A stretch of 64,000 nucleotides of DNA from Hippasteria phrygiana (Eukaryota > Echinodermata > Asteroidea > Valvatida > Goniasteridae), in the NCBI GenBank assembly GCA_037893225.1, contig JAZGUH010000696.1:496001-560000 (forward strand), in the 5' to 3' direction. The notes below the pieces were generated by a model. It was not told the origin of the DNA. It did no database searches and saw only the letters and a program-made list of their open reading frames with translations. The first letter of the stretch is position 1, and each line of letters opens with the position of its first letter. Both the position numbers and the translations under genes were made by a program. Positions 31,740 through 43,209 of this stretch are shown piece by piece.

Positions 31740-32302
31740 AGAGAGCCAGATCTCTCTGAGGAAAGATCAGTCCTGCTGGTTTCGGACTCAATGTTCAGGG
31801 ATATAGCCACATTTGGTTGGCCCGCCTTTCTTAGGGTCAGTGTAAAGGAGCAAACGGCGGAGCAAAGATGCAGGCTCTTTGCCGAGCCTTAGCTTCATTG
31901 TGTCAGGCTAGAAAACCACATGTTGCGGTGCTGCATGGGGGAATCAACTATCTCACTAGAAGTACGGATCACTCGGCAGCAGTTTTGAATTTGCTCAGAG
32001 TCTTCGAGGTGGCTTCGAGGCAACTGCAGAGCCAATTTCCAGAGGTCCGCTTTCTGCTGTCCTCGGTCTGCCAAACGAAATGCGCTGACATCAACCGTGG
32101 TGTAGGATCTGTCAACTCCTCACTGAGGGATTTATATGAGAAGTCTGGCTGGTACTTCTTGTCTAATGACTGCATTTTCCAACGTGATCTCAAAGACCAG
32201 GTCCATTTACCAACTTTGGGCAGTCTGAAGCTCCATCGACGGTTGCAGATACTCTTAAGGAAAATTTATGGCGAACGCGAGGGGTTTGCAATGCAGATTT
32301 AA
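31740..32302 (+). pseudogene. SGNH-hydrolase-like module of the retroelement
   Basis: VLLVSDSMFRDI (31770-31805) matches block I of SGNH/GDSL hydrolases, with SDS in place of GDS. After a frame change near 31880, VLHGGINYLTRS (about 31928-31963) matches block III (G-x-N). DQVHLPTLGSLKLHRRL near 32195-32245 gives the C-terminal Asp-x-x-His pair. All three blocks are in order at usual spacing, in about 180 residues. Such enzymes remove acyl groups. The role in retroelements is unknown. The internal frameshift disables it. Confidence 0.62.
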
Positions 32303-32394
32303 TTCAGTCAAAACCAGGAGCATCCAGGGAATCTGCGTCATATATAGTATACATGTGCTATGTGTAAATAGTCACATTGGTTTCTTCTTCACAG

Positions 32395-33608
32395 CTCGTG
32401 AGATTTAAGACGAGGTGGGAAAAGCTGCAGAACAAGCTGGATGGTCGTCTATACAATAGACAGAGGAACAGCTTATCAAGTAGCTTCGACAAATTCCTGC
32501 GCGACAATCATGGGTCCTGTTATCATACAGACGGGGACAAGTTGGAAACGGCAACCCCAGATGATGTTGTCAAGTTTATCATAGACCGGGATTCAAGAGG
32601 CAGAACGCAGGTCCACGCTCTTGGGTGCCTCCATTTAGGGAAACAAGGAATCCAAGGATGCGGATGTCCGAAATACCTTGCAACAGGAACGGTAGATTCT
32701 TATGTCAACTGAGAGCACAGTTTAAATTGATCGGCAGGATGCAGCCATGGGATATGTGCTCCAAATTAGGGAATCCGTGCATATCAGATCCAGTCAAGAA
32801 GTACATCAAAGCGATCAGGTGGGAGCAGGCTGAGGCACATGTTACACCCAAGCAAGCGATCCCAATTTTCTCAGACAAGGTCCAATGGCTAGCTAGCGAG
32901 ATAAGAAGGCGTATAGCGGCTTTGCGTCAAGCGAAGGAGACGAGTTTTATCAAGCGCAATATTCTATACAGAGACCTCGCCTTCTTTCTCTGTCTGTGGT
33001 GGGCCGGAGATCGTGCAGCTGACTTACGAAAACCTGCGAGATCACCAAAATCGATGACAAGGATTTGATTTTCAATCACACCATTGGCAAGACGGTTCGG
33101 GAAGGCGACTCTTCCCTAATCATCATTCCCAAATTGGATGAAGAGGAGATGGACCCAGCAGGCGCGGTCGGCAGGATGGTAGACCTGGCACGGGAACACG
33201 ATTACGACCTGATGGATGGCTATCTCGTCCGTCCATCTACGGCTGATCACAGGAGGTTGGCAAATAAGCCATTCCTAGGAAATAGCCCGACCAACCGGCT
33301 AAAGCTATATTTCTCCGCCTCTCCAGACGGTGATGACTTTTCTCTCAGGCCGCATGGAGGAAGAGCCGGGGTTGCTGCTACGTTGCGGCTTTTAGGAGCG
33401 ACGGAGTCACAGGTCATGGACCATTGCAGACCATCAGACATACAAACATTACACAGAAGTCGAGAGGGTTACCAGACGTCGTACAACGGTAAAACTCCTA
33501 AAGGACGCAGTTCGTGCTGAGAGAGTTGGTCAGCCTTCGAAGGCAGACCTCGCTGGGAAGTTTTACCAGACATTGAACTCTAACTTCAAAGCCAAAAGGG
33601 AATCCTAA
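32395..33608 (+). pseudogene. DIRS/Ngaro tyrosine recombinase, frameshifted
   Basis: The frame opens after TTTCTTCTTCACAG (32381-32394) with LVRFKTRWEKLQNKL, a SAM-like N-terminal domain, and shifts near 32690 to QLRAQFKLIGR. WWAGDRAADL (about 33000-33030) holds the first catalytic Arg. SLRPHGGRAGVAATLRLLGA (about 33342-33400) holds the H-x-x-R pair. A further shift near 33440 leads to HYTEVERV with the nucleophilic Tyr, stop at 33606. At least three frame changes. This enzyme would integrate circular cDNA by site-specific recombination, without making a TSD. Confidence 0.82.
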
Positions 33609-34782
33609 TGGTGCGGGGAGCACTCTAAGAATAGCAAATAGAAAAAGAAAAAAAAGTTGAATACAACCTTTTGGGAAATACGAACGTAGACACTAAGAAA
33701 GGGAAATGCGAGCAGGTTACAACTGTGCGCATTTCACTTATCACACAAGGAAAAAAAGCAAAAAACAAAAACATAGAAAGATCGAATAATAATTTTAAAA
33801 GTTCTTGAGCCATCTTTTAGATACGGGATGAGAGATGGGGTGGGGTGGTGTTATTACAGAAAGGGGCAGAAATCTCGGGGGTTCGGAATGGAGAATCGTT
33901 TCCACCCATACCTGAGATCATGTAGAAGCCGGAGCCCGAGAAGAATGCCGCAATGCTAATAGTTTACTATACCCCGAGACCCTAGCCCTACTTTAAAAAA
34001 ATGTAGTTCCTATTTATCGTGAAATAGGCCCAGTCTCCGGCCCGTTCCCTGACCTGAAACTGGGGGGTTCGTCAAACCCCAAAGTGGAACTTTCTACCAA
34101 AACACAAAAAAACCTGAGCCTTGTCGAGCGCAATTTGAGTCCCGCGCGCAAGCGCAAGTAACTTGCGCGAGGGACTCAAATTCGTTCGACAGTTTAGGCC
34201 TATATCATGTGTGCACGTCGGCATGGTCGAAAATGGAAGTGCTCATGACGTTTTAGTTCCATTATTTTTGTAAGAAAAACATTATTTTCGAAAAAAATAA
34301 TTCAATACATAATAAAGGGGGGTACCCTTTTCCCCCATATCGTGCAGGGTATCACTTCCGCCCATGGTTTCATGCTTAGTCGGGCGCCGTCAAAATTACG
34401 GTATCCCGACGTTGATTTTAATAGGCGCTGTCCGTCTACAGGATATTTCTGTGGTCTGACCCGTCTGCCTTCACCCGAGTAGATCCGGGTGAGATACTCG
34501 AACGCACCCAGTATATGATTGCTAGACTGGTTCCCGGTCCGCATATGTATATACATGTAATATGGGGACCGGTAGCTAGCACTCATATATAGCTTATGAT
34601 TGGGCTATTTCCGCGCGTGCGCAGTAAGCATTTGCTATTTTTAGAGATGTTTACATTTTCGTGCAGAATCGACATATCGAGCACAATGTATCGTCCATCC
34701 AGGCAGCTAAAATGACGCACTTATATAATGACGCACTTACCTTTCACTTTGAACAGCGCGGCGCGCGCGCCGACGTGACCAG
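33609..34782. other. Flank of the DIRS-like element, no gene seen
   Basis: 34128-34190 is an inverted repeat (GCAATTTGAGTCCCGCGCGC … GCGAGGGACTCAAATTCG). A 95-codon minus frame (34586-34302) has no recognised domain. AGACTGGTTCCCGGTCC at 34524-34540 recurs elsewhere in the window. 34610-34690 is a copy of the repeat at 16925-17008. Confidence 0.45.
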
Positions 34783-35540
34783 GGGCCGATTTCACGAAAC
34801 GCTAAGACGCGTCTTAGGAAGAGTAACTCGTCTTAAAGGGACACATTGCTTTGGATTTTGCGATTTGGGCTATAAAACTGAAATGGATATGGTTGGGAAG
34901 CTTTTTTAAAAGTAGAATATAAAGATTCACATAACTATTCCCTTAAATTGCATGGTTTTTGTTTAATTTCGTGACAAATAACGGTCCGCCATTTTGTAGA
35001 ACCAAATTGTTTAACTCCACAAAATGGCGGACCGTGTTCACCAGTCGTATTTCCAGTCGCATCTGGTTGAAGTACGTTCTGTTGATCCATTTTGATGTAC
35101 TGTGGCACGGCGCGCAGCACTGGCGATATGTGTCGCGAGGTAGAGTATTGTACCTGGCGATCATCTGATAGGTTCAGAAGGCCACTGGCTGCGGCGCCAG
35201 CGCAGCCTAAAGACTCTTTTACAGCGTATTTTGCGCATTTAGACGGTGGTATTTAGTACTGGAAATAAGTCTATGTTTCGCGGGTCAGATGTAAGGGGTA
35301 AGCGGCCAATTTTGTGTTTTGTAATCACTACTCACTAATTACAACACATTATACGTGATTTTTTGCATGAACAACTCTTATAGAAGATAAGGAACATTTC
35401 GAAACAGCTAAATTTCATGACATTTGAAGGCAATGTGTCCCTTTAACTCGCGACTCGTCCTAGGATCGATTTCACCAAAGTTAGGACGCGTTCAACACGT
35501 CTGAACTTCCTTAGCAACGCGGCTGAACTCGTCTTAACTT
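34783..35540. repeat. MITE (GATTTCAC ends) interrupted by a TTAA element
   Basis: CGATTTCACGAAACGCTAAG with CTAAGACGCGTCTTAGG on the left, and GATCGATTTCACCAAAGTTAGGACGCG with CGTCTTAACTTAAGATCG on the right, belong to one low-complexity hairpin-rich repeat. The element at 34837-35442 splits it. Confidence 0.45.
34837..35442. mobile_element. TTAA-flanked non-autonomous transposon, 606 bp
   Basis: Left end AGGGACACATTGC and right end GCAATGTGTCCCT are exact inverted copies. TTAA sits directly outside both (34833-34836, 35443-35446), the TSD of piggyBac and Kolobok elements. No transposase. A further palindrome lies inside at 34980-35034 (GGTCCGCCATTTTGT and its complement). Confidence 0.8.
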
Positions 35541-36307
35541 AAGATCGGTCTGGGGGCCGGTGGTCTTATCTATATGCGAACACGTACAATTTACTGAAAA
35601 GCAACAATGGCGCTTATGTTTCTCGCTGATTACAAAGCTTGGCGGGCAATTAGGAGAGAGAGAGGATATTCCGAGATAGAAGAAATCCACTAGATAATCT
35701 AAATGACGAGGAAATCCTCAAGAGATATAGGTTCAAAGGCAGGGAATGATTCCAAGGGTTGGAGATGAATTGGAGCCCGATAACGGGTGAGTGTAATATT
35801 AATAAAGGGATAAAAGTGTGATGACCCGGTCTTTACCACGTCAATAATAACCGAGGAGGGGCGTGACCGCTGTCACGACCCTTACGAAAAATGCAAAAAC
35901 CTCCCGTAAAAAGGACAAAATGCAAAGCTTTTTCTCCCCACTTTTTTTCCCATTTGCTCAGTACAAAACACATGCGTACGTATCGGACTTGTGAGCGCGT
36001 GAAGGCACTCCGCGCCTGTCTGTCGCGTGCGCGTACGCACACGCACGAATGCAGCGTTTTATACGCGTGCATTAGCGTTGTCTTTACATTTATGAATCGG
36101 CATTTTAATGTTTCATCAAAACAATCACCAATCAATCATCTTGAATTTACTGCATGCGCGTACACATCCGACGGCTGTTATGCGAAAGTGCCAAATTGAA
36201 CATGATACAGCCGTTGCATGCAAAGGGTCATCCTCGTCCAATAATTAGCGGTTCGTTTATCTGTATTTCGGATGCGTCTTGCTTAAGAAGGGTTTAGTAA
36301 AATCAGC
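35541..36307. other. Intergenic, nothing recognised
   Basis: No defended gene. A frame on each strand in 35833-36199 covers a region rich in GTGCG/CGCAC steps with no domain match. Confidence 0.45.
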
Positions 36308-36560
36308 CCGGGCCCAATTTCATGGCTCTGCTTACCGTTAGCGAAAATTCCCTGCTTACTGTAGCAGAAAATTATGTGCTTACGTAAGCGTATTTCACGC
36401 GTTAGCAGGGAATTTTGGCTCCTGAGCATGCGTACATCCCGTAACTAATGATTCTGTGCTTACAGGGTAAACGCAGAATTTTTCTGCTGGTGCTGTTAGC
36501 GCAAAATGGTGATCGTAAGCGCAGAAAGCTAATGAGCGAAATGAGCGTAATTTCCCTGCA
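36308..36560. repeat. Repeat with TTAGCG/GCTTACG modules
   Basis: GGGCCCAATTTCATGGCTC (36308) opens a stretch with repeated GCTTAC, GTTAGCG and AATTCCCTGC motifs on both strands (for example 36345-36360, 36405-36415, 36545-36557). MITE-like, no coding. Confidence 0.4.
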
Positions 36561-38226
36561 TATTAAACCCTAACTCCCTAGGGGGTGTGAACAATTGTAT
36601 TGAAATTGGAGGATTCGGGACTAATAGGGTTAATGCACAAGAAAACAGACAGGTTACAATTTTGTGTAAACATTTATATTGTTTATTGTTTTATGGCATC
36701 TAAATTTCAATTTGTATATATTATATTTGAACCAATTACATTGTAAATAATTTTGTTTCTGTAAAATAGAAAAGTTGTGTCTCATGTTTTACATGATAAA
36801 GGCATGTTTTAAAATTACAACTGTTCTATTTGAGGTCATGTAACATATTATAGAGTTGTTTGTGATATAACAGCAATTAAAACTTTAAAAATGCTATAAA
36901 CTACACAGAAATTGCATATGTTATTCACGAAGGACTTGGCATTATCAAAATGGCTACTTGAATAAAGGTAGCATGTCATGGCCACCGTAATTTTTAGCGT
37001 TTGGCATGGTGCTATGGAGGTTCAAAAGTGGACATCTGCTTTTCTGCTGTTAAAATAGCAGAAAAGCAGATTGAACGTTTTTGTAAAATGCATTTTTCTA
37101 CTTTTCGACTTTTCTGCTGGCAGAAAAGCAGATTGAACGTTTTGCCATAATTCATTTTTCTGCTTTTCTGCTACCAGAAAAGCAGAATTTACTTTTTACC
37201 ATACACTGGCGGTTCAAAAAGGGACATCTGCTTTTCTGCCTCAATGCTACCAGAAAAGCCGATCGAACATTTCGAGCAAATATATTCTTCTACTTTTCTG
37301 CTTTCCGAGAGAGCAGATCGAACGTTGTAGCCATGGCGGTTCAAAAGTGGACATCTGCTTTTCTGCTAGCAGAAAAGCAGGTTGAACGTTTTTGTCACGG
37401 CGGTTCAAAAGTGGCCATCTGCTTTTCTACCAGCAGAAACTGAGCCGATTAACGCTTTTGAGGCTTGTCGGCCACTTCAGTACCCGCCAAAAATTAACGG
37501 TTCCTAGTGACTCCGCCTCCGGCGTACGTCATCACGCTGTATGGTTGGTTTTTCCGTCCAATCCAATGACCGGATGCACATATTTACAATATCAAAGCTA
37601 AGAATACAAAATACAAATACGCGCGAGCCAAGCGGCGGAAATACGACTTTGAAGTGCCGACACCGTGCCCTGTTTTTTCTTTTCAATTTTATGACAGTAG
37701 TGTTTGGAAAATTGAGGAGGGGTGTCTTTCCGATGGGGAGGATGTAATTTTTTATTTTCTCAGTTTCCCGCTCGAACCCGCTCCTGATACAACCAATATA
37801 GGATAGACAATGACATTTCTGAAAAGAAAACGCCCACTTCTCTTTTGAGAGATGAAGACTGGATTTTTGTCTGTTTTTGTTTGCATAATGGGACCCTAAC
37901 TTTCAGCCCACACAAACTGTCAGTCGAAAGCATCTCCGATTTTCATTTAATAATTGATTCACCACCAACCCGCTCCCCCTCCCCTCGCACAACTATACGT
38001 TTAAAATATTCATCCAGTATAGCCCGTCGCGTTGTTCTCCTGGCGACTTTTTGTTTAATAGTTCCTGCCATTGGTTGAGTACGCAAATACACTATATCGC
38101 CCTCGATGAAACTCCGCAGGACTAAACACGTGCAACACAAATGTATAGAATTCAGCTCTTTTTCTGGATAAACTTATGTGTAACTGTTTTAATCCATTTT
38201 TTCGGCATAGGCTATACTCGCCGGAT

Positions 38227-38267
38227 TGTTTGTTTGTTTGTTTGTTTGTTTGTTTGTTTGTTTGTTT
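38227..38267. repeat. (GTTT)n microsatellite
   Basis: Ten tandem TTTG units inside the foldback spacer. Confidence 0.95.
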
Positions 38268-38330
38268 CTTGGTTGGTTTTGTCAATTTACATACGGTAAA
38301 AACTGGAAATAATGGAAATATGCCTATTAT

Positions 38331-38497
38331 ATGCATAGGCGGCGGAACGTGGGCGGGGGGGGGGAGTGGCCCCCCCACTTTTTCCACTTGTGGGGGAAAT
38401 CCTCCCCCACTTTTGGCAATTCCGCACAAGAAAAACAAAAGGGCAGCAGCCGACTGGTACCGGCACTGCTTTGCCCCCCCCCCCCCCCCCCCCCCCA
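38331..38497. repeat. G/C-tract repeat inside foldback spacer
   Basis: GGCGGCGGAACGTGGGC leads into a G run (38355-38364) and C-rich blocks ending in a 22-base C run (38475-38496). Similar to 8428-8895 and 54787-54965. Confidence 0.5.
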
Positions 38498-39599
38498 GTT
38501 TCAAATATTCCGTCTTACCTGATTATTTATAAACGCCATGTGCAGGTGTCCTAGTGCATGGTGGGGGAAATATGCGTGCTTCCCTTTTTAAAAGGTTTTT
38601 TGTTTGCTGATTGGGGAATGTAAATGTCTTTTCCAATTTCTCGAGGGTAAAAATCGGGGTCTCATTACACTTCCCGATCCCCTTTACCGGGAAGGATTTC
38701 CGTCGCCAGGATTTAAATAGTTCTCAGCATTTCTAATAAAATAGAAGAGTTTAGAAAGGGCGGTCGGGCTCAATCAAAGGGTGCCGGTTGTGTCGCCTGA
38801 AAACAGGGCACCGGGTCACAACGGCGCCCACTGTCGGCACTTCAAAGTCTTATCTCCACTGCTTGGCTCGCGCGTAAACACGGTCTTTGGATTGGACAGA
38901 TAATCGCCCATACAATGTGATGACGTACGCCGAAGGCGGAGTCACTGGGAACCGTCCATTTTTGGCGGGTACTGGAGTGGCCGTGGCCACTTTTGAACCG
39001 CCGTGACAAAAACGATTAATCTGCTTTTCTGCTAGCAGAAAAGCAGATGTCCACATTTGAACCGCCATGGTTACAACGTTCGATCTGCTCTCTCGGAAAG
39101 CAGAAAAGTAGAAAAATAGATTTGCTCGAAATGTTCGATCGGCTTTTCTGGTAGCATTGAAGCAGAAAAGCAGATGTCCCTTTTGAACCGCCAGTGTAGG
39201 GTAAAAAGTAAATTCTGCTTTTCTGGTAGCAGAAAAGTCGAAAAGTAGAAAAATGCATTTTACAAAAACGTTCAATCTGCTTTTCTGCTATTTTAACAGC
39301 AGAAAAGCAGATGTCCACTTTTGAACCTCCATAATGGTGCGTTATTGTACATTCCAACTTCCGTGACCTTTGAACAGACGTGATTGTTAACTTGGCCTGT
39401 GCAGAACAAACCAGATGAGCCTAGCCTGGGCCTCGAAGATCATTGTGATACAAGGTGATACATTACTGAAAAGAAATGTAATGTGAAAGGTATCGATATA
39501 TTCATTAGTTGTCCAACAGTTCAGCAGAAAGTCTTATGTGCGTCATTATACCTTCCTCGAGGATGCATGTAGTTTGTACAGTATCGGAAAACTACGAAT

Positions 39600-39930
39600 A
39601 ATGCAGCGTAGCCAATGATTCACCGACTTGATGGGCTACACGATGAAATTCTTGGAAAACTTGCTGAAATATGGGAAAACACATGTGTTGGAAGGATCAG
39701 GAGTAATATGTAAGCGCAAGTTGGGAAATTTAGACCGTAAGCCTAACTCTAACTTGAGCCTTAAGGCACGCGAATTTTGGGAGACGTACGTACGTGTGCG
39801 CCAGCAGCCAAAAATATATAAATAGAAATTTACATGTAGGCAGGCCTACAAAAAATCCCGGGAACTGCACACAAGCCCCGACCCTCTTCCTGGAGGTCAG
39901 ATTTATCTACCCTTTGCTTCTTAATCTACC
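39600..39930 (+). repeat. Dispersed repeat, inverted copy of 16660-16910
   Basis: Shares CAGCGTAGCCAATGATTCAC, GTAAGCGCAAGTTGGGAAAT, ACGTACGTACGT and CTCTTCCTGGAGGTCAGATT with the earlier copy in opposite orientation. A 65-codon plus frame (39628-39825) through it has no known domain. Confidence 0.65.
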
Positions 39931-40134
39931 CTTCGCTTGTCGCGCCTAACAATATGATTTCTCATAAAAATAACAAAATACAAAACAAAATTATACAAAT
40001 TGAGTAGAGCATGAAGGTTTAGACAAATTTAATAATTTTTTATTACAAAGCAGAAGGAAAAACTGAAGAAAAAAACATGAAAAAGTGACATTCGTTATTA
40101 ATCAATAATAGGTCGAACCTTTATACCCAGCGTA

Positions 40135-40301
40135 ATATGGGGCAGAGGGGTAACCCCCCCCCCCCCCCCCTCCCGTCCCTCTCCAGACTTTTGTTACCTA
40201 ACACATCCCCCCTAGACATCTGAAGAGAATTCCTGAGATTCAGGGAACACAATGACCAACACAAAATGGGGGGGGGGGGGGGGGTTCCCTCTGCCCCATA
40301 T
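40135..40301. mobile_element. MITE with ATATGGGGCAGAGGGG TIRs
   Basis: Ends ATATGGGGCAGAGGGG and CCCTCTGCCCCATAT are inverted. The interior matches the transporter-intron copy at 9403-9564. A C run on the left and a G run on the right lie just inside the ends. Confidence 0.75.
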
Positions 40302-41886
40302 CGTGCATCATAATTATGCGAACCTTGAACACGGTGTCCTAGTCAGTTTCTTTCATATTGGGACATTTGTTTTGTGTTTTTTTTGGGGGGGGGGGGGGGG
40401 GGGCACTCACATCAGTACTGATCGACTGTGGAGCAGTAGATGGCAAATGCAAGCTATATACGAAGCCCTTCAAGAGGAGGGGGGGGGGGGGTCCATGCAA
40501 AATTCAGAGCTGAAATCGATTGCATAATACTGTAAAATCTAAAATAGAATTCAAGCTTTTGCAACATATTTTAACATTTTTAAGATTTTGAGACTTCCCA
40601 TTTTGCATTCATTGTGGCTACAATATTATGTTGGCCTCCTTGTTTGCAACAGGAGAGGGGGGGGGGGGGGGATTTAATATATATTTTGAAACAAGCCCCA
40701 ATTGACTCCACAAATTTATGCATTTAAACACAAGTATGAAAGGGTTCGGCATGAAGCATTGGAGGTCTCTTTTCGATTCTGAACTTAATATTTGTCCTGT
40801 CAATGCTGGATGTTATGAAACTGGTGGACTTCATTCCAATCAATGAACAAATTTCCTTCCCTCTTTGTAGACTTGGCAGTTGCAGTGACAGCAAGAAAAA
40901 GTGCTCCTGGAAACAGTGACTGCAGTTTAGATACTTTCTAAAATCTAATCTAAAGTCTGCCCCTAATGAAGGACACTGTGGGCTTCATCAATCACAACAT
41001 GAGTCACACTGTTCTGATAGGGCTTTGTGACGAAAACATCACACACATGTTTCTCCAATAAATGTTCAAGATGCCCATAACGTCAAAATCTTCCATCCGT
41101 AACACTTTCACTCTGGTGTCCTGTTGCTCATCTGCAATAGTTAGGCACCTTTTGTCACTGACTTGAATAACACATGCACCGTGTCACAGGTTGTCCCAAC
41201 GTTTAATGGGTTCCTGCTAGGTTCGTAGTTTTGTTAAAGGAACTTTGCTCAGAAATAAATCCACACGGACAGCAAGTTATTACGTTGATCCTCTTTCTCG
41301 GGATAAAATGTTGTAATTCAATATTCATCACCCCAAGGTCATCACAAAAAATATACAGTGCATACAACAATAGAATTGAGGATAAAAAATAAATCAAATG
41401 GTGCAGTTCAGTTCAGAAGCCAAATCAGTGAGTAATCCCAATTGAATGAATGTCTTGAATCGCTAAACAATAATTAAAATTTGACTACATCCATGAGCAA
41501 TAAACTCAATCCGAAAAAATGTAAAATAAAGAAGTACCTTGAATCGAATAGGCACAGGAATTACTAAATAAACAAGGGTTCATCCAGTTAGGATTAGCAC
41601 TGATATGGTACACGATAATTCAATTAGAAACAAAATGGCAAATACATCATATTATAAATACAGGTTATGGATCTTAGCTGGGTTTTCTGGCGCTTGCATC
41701 AGAACTTGGGTGTGGCTTGATGGACTTGACTGAGGCTTGACACGGGGGTGGCTCCGAGTCCGAAGATCAGGGTTCAGGCACACAAACCGAGTTCCGATGA
41801 TATCACGAACAGGGGAATGGGACAGGTGTGTGGGGAGGCGAACCGGGTCGGCTCCCCAAAGCATGACCTATATGGAAAGTACTCTC
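40302..41886. other. Intergenic with G runs, no gene seen
   Basis: G runs at 40386-40402, 40479-40490 and 40658-40670. Otherwise AT-rich, without supported coding. Confidence 0.5.
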
Positions 41887-43209
41887 TGTATCAGCAGAGC
41901 ACAATGGTGAGGGTGAGAATGGCTATCATTAGAAACGACTTTAGGGAAAGTACAACGTTCCTAATAGTGTAAACGGGCACTCAATCTGAACAGCCTTCTC
42001 ACCAGAGGTCTTAATCGCTTTCAATTATCGAGGATCAACATATTTGTATACAGAACTAAAAAAACAAAAAAGCAATATCTCTAACTAAAATTTGAAACGC
42101 TTAAAAGAATGTTTACAAACAAAGAAAAGAGGTAAAACTGCATATCCTTTTGGGATGTTCGCCCAGAACACATTTTCAGTGGAATGATACTTTCAGTATA
42201 ACTATATCAAAAGTTCACCCAGAACATGATAACCACGGTCAGTACTCCGCACAGTGGTAAATACCATAAAATGCTAATCAAAACATCAGGGAATAATTGA
42301 CTTAGCGGAAAAAACAATTGTGTTGGCCTATAGCGCATTGCGGTAACCTTACTCAAGGTCATCCTGGGGCAAGTTCCATGTGGTTTGTACACACTCGCTG
42401 TACACAATTAATAGTCAGCGGGATGTCACGGGACATAACAGAAAAGGAAGGTAATGTGTAGGCCTATACACACATAATTTGGAAGACAATCAAAATGTTG
42501 GAAATCTCGTGAACAAGACCAGTTAATTTACGGAAAAACGTGCATGTATGAATTATTGGTCATGTCATACGAATGATCGAAGTTTTAGGCCACGAGGTAT
42601 CATATAAAAAAGTATGCAACAAGAATATTCAAAGTAATCGGAAATCAACCAAGAGGAAAATATAATTGTACACGGACTGAGAGTATAGTGACCGATTTAA
42701 GTGAATACTGCAGTCATAACAGAATGGTAATCGGCAATCACAAATGAATCTTCCAATACTATCGGGAAATCAATGAAATACAGAACCGAACATGATAATT
42801 TCGGTCAATAAATAACAGCAAAAGTGACATCGATCAAGAGTCGACCAAATATCAGCAATATAATACAAGTAAATACAGGGTACAAGGCAAAAAAAGGTTA
42901 ATAGCTGAAGGCAAACGAATGCTGACTCAATATACTCATATTGGGGTTGTTCCACCCATCTTGAGATTGTCTCAAACCGAGTCAACATAATTCAAAATAC
43001 AAAGTGTCCTGCACATAAGTCAAATGGTAATAGGAAATACAAACTTCTTTTATACAATGAAAATAGGCTTACCTGTATCAGCAGAGCACAATGGTGAGGG
43101 TGAGAATGGCTATCATTAGAAACGACTTTAGGGAAAGTACAACGTTCCTAATAGTGTAAACGGGCACTCAATCTGAACAGCCTTCTCACCAGAGGTCTTA
43201 ATCGCTTTC
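41887..43209. repeat. 133-bp direct repeats flanking 1.06 kb (TRIM-like?)
   Basis: 41887-42019 and 43076-43209 are near-identical and in the same orientation (TATCAGCAGAGCACAATGG, GTGTAAACGGGCACTCAATC, GAGGTCTTAATCGCTTTC). The 1.06 kb between is AT-rich and non-coding. It could be a terminal-repeat miniature LTR element, a split-repeat relic or a duplication. No primer-binding site or TSD was recognised. Confidence 0.55.

Larger units (their letters stand above)
25223..33608 (+). mobile_element. DIRS/Ngaro-like tyrosine-recombinase retrotransposon, decayed
   Basis: Order on the plus strand: gag-like exon (25223-25609), gag with a CCHC knuckle (28181-28891), reverse transcriptase (29435-30600), RNase H (30840-31250), a SGNH-hydrolase-like module (31740-32302) and a tyrosine recombinase (32395-33608). 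RT plus recombinase, with no integrase or protease, defines the DIRS/Ngaro order. A hydrolase module between RNase H and recombinase is, from memory, a feature of animal Ngaro-like elements. Frameshifts in RT, hydrolase and recombinase mark it as inactive. Four modules begin directly after canonical splice-acceptor sequences, all in phase 0. Terminal repeats were not identified. Confidence 0.82.
37013..39333. mobile_element. Foldback-type element, 2.3 kb, array-filled inverted arms
   Basis: TATGGAGGTTCAAAAGTGG (37013) is repeated inverted at the right end (39333). ATGGTGC flanks both ends (37006-37012 and 39334-39340), a perfect 7-bp direct repeat. Arms of about 500-660 bp (37013-37680 and 38800-39333) pair throughout. 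They are built from a tandem module of AGCAGAAAAGCAGATTGAACG and GGACATCTGCTTTTCTGCT, and the left arm has one extra unit of about 53 bp. The spacer (37690-38790) carries a (GTTT)n tract and a G/C-tract repeat. Structure resembles Drosophila FB elements. No transposase. Confidence 0.82.

Noticed and set aside
38850..39357. 113-141-codon minus-strand frames rich in Phe and Leu
   Set aside because: They run through the tandem AGCAGAAAAGCAGA modules of the foldback arm; frame openness comes from the repeat.
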